Origin: JALYUA01 sp038239305
GTDB lineage: Bacteria > Acidobacteriota > Thermoanaerobaculia > UBA5066 > Gp7-AA6
Assembly: GCA_038239305.1 (NCBI GenBank)
Contig: JBBSEW010000077.1
Location: 1 to 15,306 of the forward strand
DNA: 15,306 nt
Direction: 5' to 3'
Shown piece after piece: positions 13,617 to 15,306 of this stretch (the first letter of the stretch is position 1; each line of letters opens with the position of its first letter). The notes below the pieces were generated by a model, which was given only the letters and a program-made list of their open reading frames with translations, was not told the DNA's origin and ran no database searches. The translations under genes and the position numbers were made by a program.

Positions 13617-13622
13617 ATTCTA
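13617..13622 (-). promoter_or_regulatory. -10 element of the small CxxC gene, leaderless
   Basis: On the minus strand, GGCTAGAAT contains TAGAAT (five of six -10 bases), and only CCCGGG separates it from the ATG at 13610. A start about 7 nt after the -10 would fall on the A of the ATG. No -35 is evident. Confidence 0.45.
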
Positions 13623-13692
13623 GCCGCCGACGCGGGGAAGTGGGCCGGTCACAGGAGAACGCCCTCCGATCCCGACTTGACGCGAGGAGGCT

Positions 13693-14109
13693 TTACCGGA
13701 AACCTTTGTGCTCCCGGCGCTCCCGCCGCTCCCGGCGCTCCGGCTTCCCCGCTTCCGGCCGGGGAGCGAGCATCCGGTCGAGCCGGCGCGCCTCGGCGAC
13801 CTCCGGCGACGGAGGCGGCGTCAGATCCTCGTAGAGAAGCCGCGCCGCGGCCTTTGGAATGGAACGCGACGCGATCCCGCGAACGACGAGAATGCGATGG
13901 TCGCCGCGCGGATGGGTGATCGTGAGCCGGTCCCCGGGGCGGATCTCACGGTGCGACTTCGCCCGGGCTCCGTTGACGTCCACCTTGCCGCCCTCGACCG
14001 CCGCCTTGGCCTGCGACCGGGTCGGGTACACGCAGGCGACGTCGAGCCAGACATCGAGCCGGACGCCGGGTTCCGCCTCCGTCGCAGCGGGGTTCTTCCT
14101 TTCGGTCAC
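13693..14109 (-). CDS. S4-domain RNA-binding protein (Hsp15-like)
   Basis: The 138-residue protein has an S4 fold at about 16-65: VRLDVWLDVACVYPTRSQAK, then VEGGKVDVNGARAKSHREIRPGD, the helix-turn-strand pattern shared by Hsp15/RlbA and pseudouridine synthases. Such proteins bind structured RNA; Hsp15 rescues stalled 50S subunits carrying peptidyl-tRNA. The C-terminal tail is basic and repetitive (RRERRERRE), encoded by a 9-bp repeat at about 13718-13743, and may add RNA contacts. The GTG start at 14109 overlaps the stop of the EAL gene (GTGA), so the pair should be co-translated. Confidence 0.85.
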   Translation of the reverse strand: MTERKNPAATEAEPGVRLDVWLDVACVYPTRSQAKAAVEGGKVDVNGARAKSHREIRPGDRLTITHPRGDHRILVVRGIASRSIPKAAARLLYEDLTPPPSPEVAEARRLDRMLAPRPEAGKPERRERRERREHKGFR

Positions 14110-15306
14110 AGTTCGACCTCCTCGGACCCGGCGACCGCGGCTTGATCGCCGCCGGCTCCTGGCTCATCGTTCCCATCGGCGTTCGACGCGGCGAGGGCGC
14201 GAGGCGCATCCCCCGGCCCCCACTCGAGATGGGGCTGCCGGAGGAGCCAGGCGGCAAATTCCGGGGACGCCGCTCCCGGAACCTCCATCGGACGGCCGAG
14301 GAAATACCCCTGCGCCGCGAAAACGCCCTCGGCCATGCAGACCTCGAGGTCTGCGGGGAACTCGATCCCTTCCGCAATGAGCCCGACGGAGGCGTCCCGG
14401 GCCACCTGCGCGAGCAGGTGGAGGACCGAACGACGGGTGGCGTCTGACGCGACCCCCCGCGTGATGCCGCTGTCGACCTTGATCCAGCGCGGCGAGAGGC
14501 CCGAGCAGTAGCGGATCGTGCCGAAACTGGACGTGATGTCGTCGAGCGCGATCGACACGCCGAGGTCGTGCGGGACGCCGAGCGCCGCCTCCAACCTCTC
14601 GAGCGACTCCACGCGCTCGACTTCCACGAGATCGAGCGCCAGCCGCGTGTACGGAAACTGCAACCGCTCGGCCTCGACGCCCAGGGCGGAGAGACCCGGA
14701 TCCGCGCCCGTCAGAAGCTGGGGATTCACGTTGAGAAACAGCATGGCGTCGGCGGGGAGCCGCGCCGCCGCTTCGAGAACCCGGATCCAGGAGATCCGCT
14801 CGAACGCCTGGTCGATGCCGAGCCGGTGAGCCGCCGGAAAGAGATCCGCCGCGAGCCGGATCGCGCCATCCCCGCCCCGGGCCCGCAGCAGACCCTCGTA
14901 GCCGAGCACGTCTCCGGAGCGCAGGTCGAAAATCGGCTGGAACTCGACGAAGAGACCGTTCGCCACGAGGATGTCCAGAAGCCAGAGAGCGGCGACCTGG
15001 CGGGCGGCGGCGGGAAGGGCGACGAGGTTGCCGATGGCGTCCCACTTCGTCAGCGCGGGATCCTCCGGAGCGACCCGCACGTGCTCGGCGAGGGCGCCGA
15101 GCGCTTCTTCCATCCGGGTCAGGAGATCCGCAGAGGTGCGCTCGACCGCCAGGCGGCGCGAACGGCCGTAGATCTGCCCGCGCGACCAGAGTTTCCCGAG
15201 AGCGACCGAGAGAACGCGCTCGACCTCGACGCCATCCGCGCGAACGAAAAGAGCGCGCGCCTTGCGCCAGCGGTCGAGCCGGCCGAGAGTCGGGCCGTCC
15301 AGGACA
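14106..15306 (-). CDS. EAL-domain protein (c-di-GMP phosphodiesterase-like), 5' partial
   Basis: The frame is open from the right edge, so the N-terminus is missing; 400 residues are visible. An in-frame ATG at 15113 is internal, because the frame continues upstream as protein-like sequence (GRLDRWRKARALFVRADGVE) of unknown domain type. The EAL domain covers about nt 14960-14230: FQPIFDLRSGDVLGYEGLLR (EGL in place of EAL), NVNPQLL, LALDLVEVE, IALDDITSSFGT, RWIKVD, LIAEGIE and AAQGYFLGRP. Most c-di-GMP and metal ligands are kept (Glu of EGL, Asn, Asp-Asp, Lys, Glu, Gln), but the usual metal Glu before loop 6 is Asp. Activity is possible. The C-terminus is an acidic, Ala/Gly-rich tail. The stop overlaps the S4 start by 4 nt. 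Confidence 0.88.
   Translation of the reverse strand, partial: VLDGPTLGRLDRWRKARALFVRADGVEVERVLSVALGKLWSRGQIYGRSRRLAVERTSADLLTRMEEALGALAEHVRVAPEDPALTKWDAIGNLVALPAAARQVAALWLLDILVANGLFVEFQPIFDLRSGDVLGYEGLLRARGGDGAIRLAADLFPAAHRLGIDQAFERISWIRVLEAAARLPADAMLFLNVNPQLLTGADPGLSALGVEAERLQFPYTRLALDLVEVERVESLERLEAALGVPHDLGVSIALDDITSSFGTIRYCSGLSPRWIKVDSGITRGVASDATRRSVLHLLAQVARDASVGLIAEGIEFPADLEVCMAEGVFAAQGYFLGRPMEVPGAASPEFAAWLLRQPHLEWGPGDAPRALAASNADGNDEPGAGGDQAAVAGSEEVEL

Overview
The window is GC-rich, densely coded DNA from a free-living bacterium. The gene mix (exosortase H pair, single canonical SMC, FHA/Fis regulator, LemA with an M48 peptidase, EAL protein, DGQHR protein) and TGCTA-type extended -10 promoters with little or no 5' leader fit an acidobacterium-like lineage, for example a Thermoanaerobaculia-type organism. 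This placement is a guess, because no rRNA or other taxonomic marker is present.

Layout. (1) 1-1752, plus strand: four genes that each overlap the next by 4 nt. They are the end of a beta-ketoacyl-ACP synthase, a hotdog thioesterase, exosortase H and its associated membrane protein. (2) 1798-2853, minus: an FHA-GAF-Fis regulator lacking the usual AAA+ domain, divergent from (3) 3120-6755, plus: a full-length SMC chromosome-condensation ATPase with an unusual Gly/Asn-rich insert in its head. (4) A spacer of drifting 7-bp repeats ending in a C-rich/G-quadruplex tract, then tRNA-Thr(CGT) with its promoter. (5) A receiver-only response regulator, convergent with a cytoplasmic-type subtilisin fused to a glycogen-binding (AMPK/CBM48-like) domain. 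(6) A small unknown protein, then about 750 nt of non-coding repeats: a 148-bp element present twice with an internal hairpin, a REP-like palindrome and 8-bp tandem repeats. (7) An orphan DGQHR (DndB-like) gene with a good TATAAT promoter. (8) LemA and an HtpX-like M48 metalloprotease, each followed by more 7-bp drifting repeats. (9) On the minus strand, a small CxxC protein, an S4 (Hsp15-like) RNA-binding protein and the C-terminal part of an EAL-domain protein that runs off the right edge.

Working together: the first block looks like a translationally coupled unit linking acyl/polyketide-type chemistry with exosortase sorting. LemA and the M48 protease are a commonly co-located envelope pair. 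EAL and S4 form an overlapping two-gene operon. The rest are mostly single-gene units. I did not find a complete new defence or mobile system. The most unusual signals are the phased 7-bp and 8-bp drifting repeats in several spacers, the duplicated hairpin element, the protease-glycogen-binding fusion and the thioesterase-exosortase coupling.
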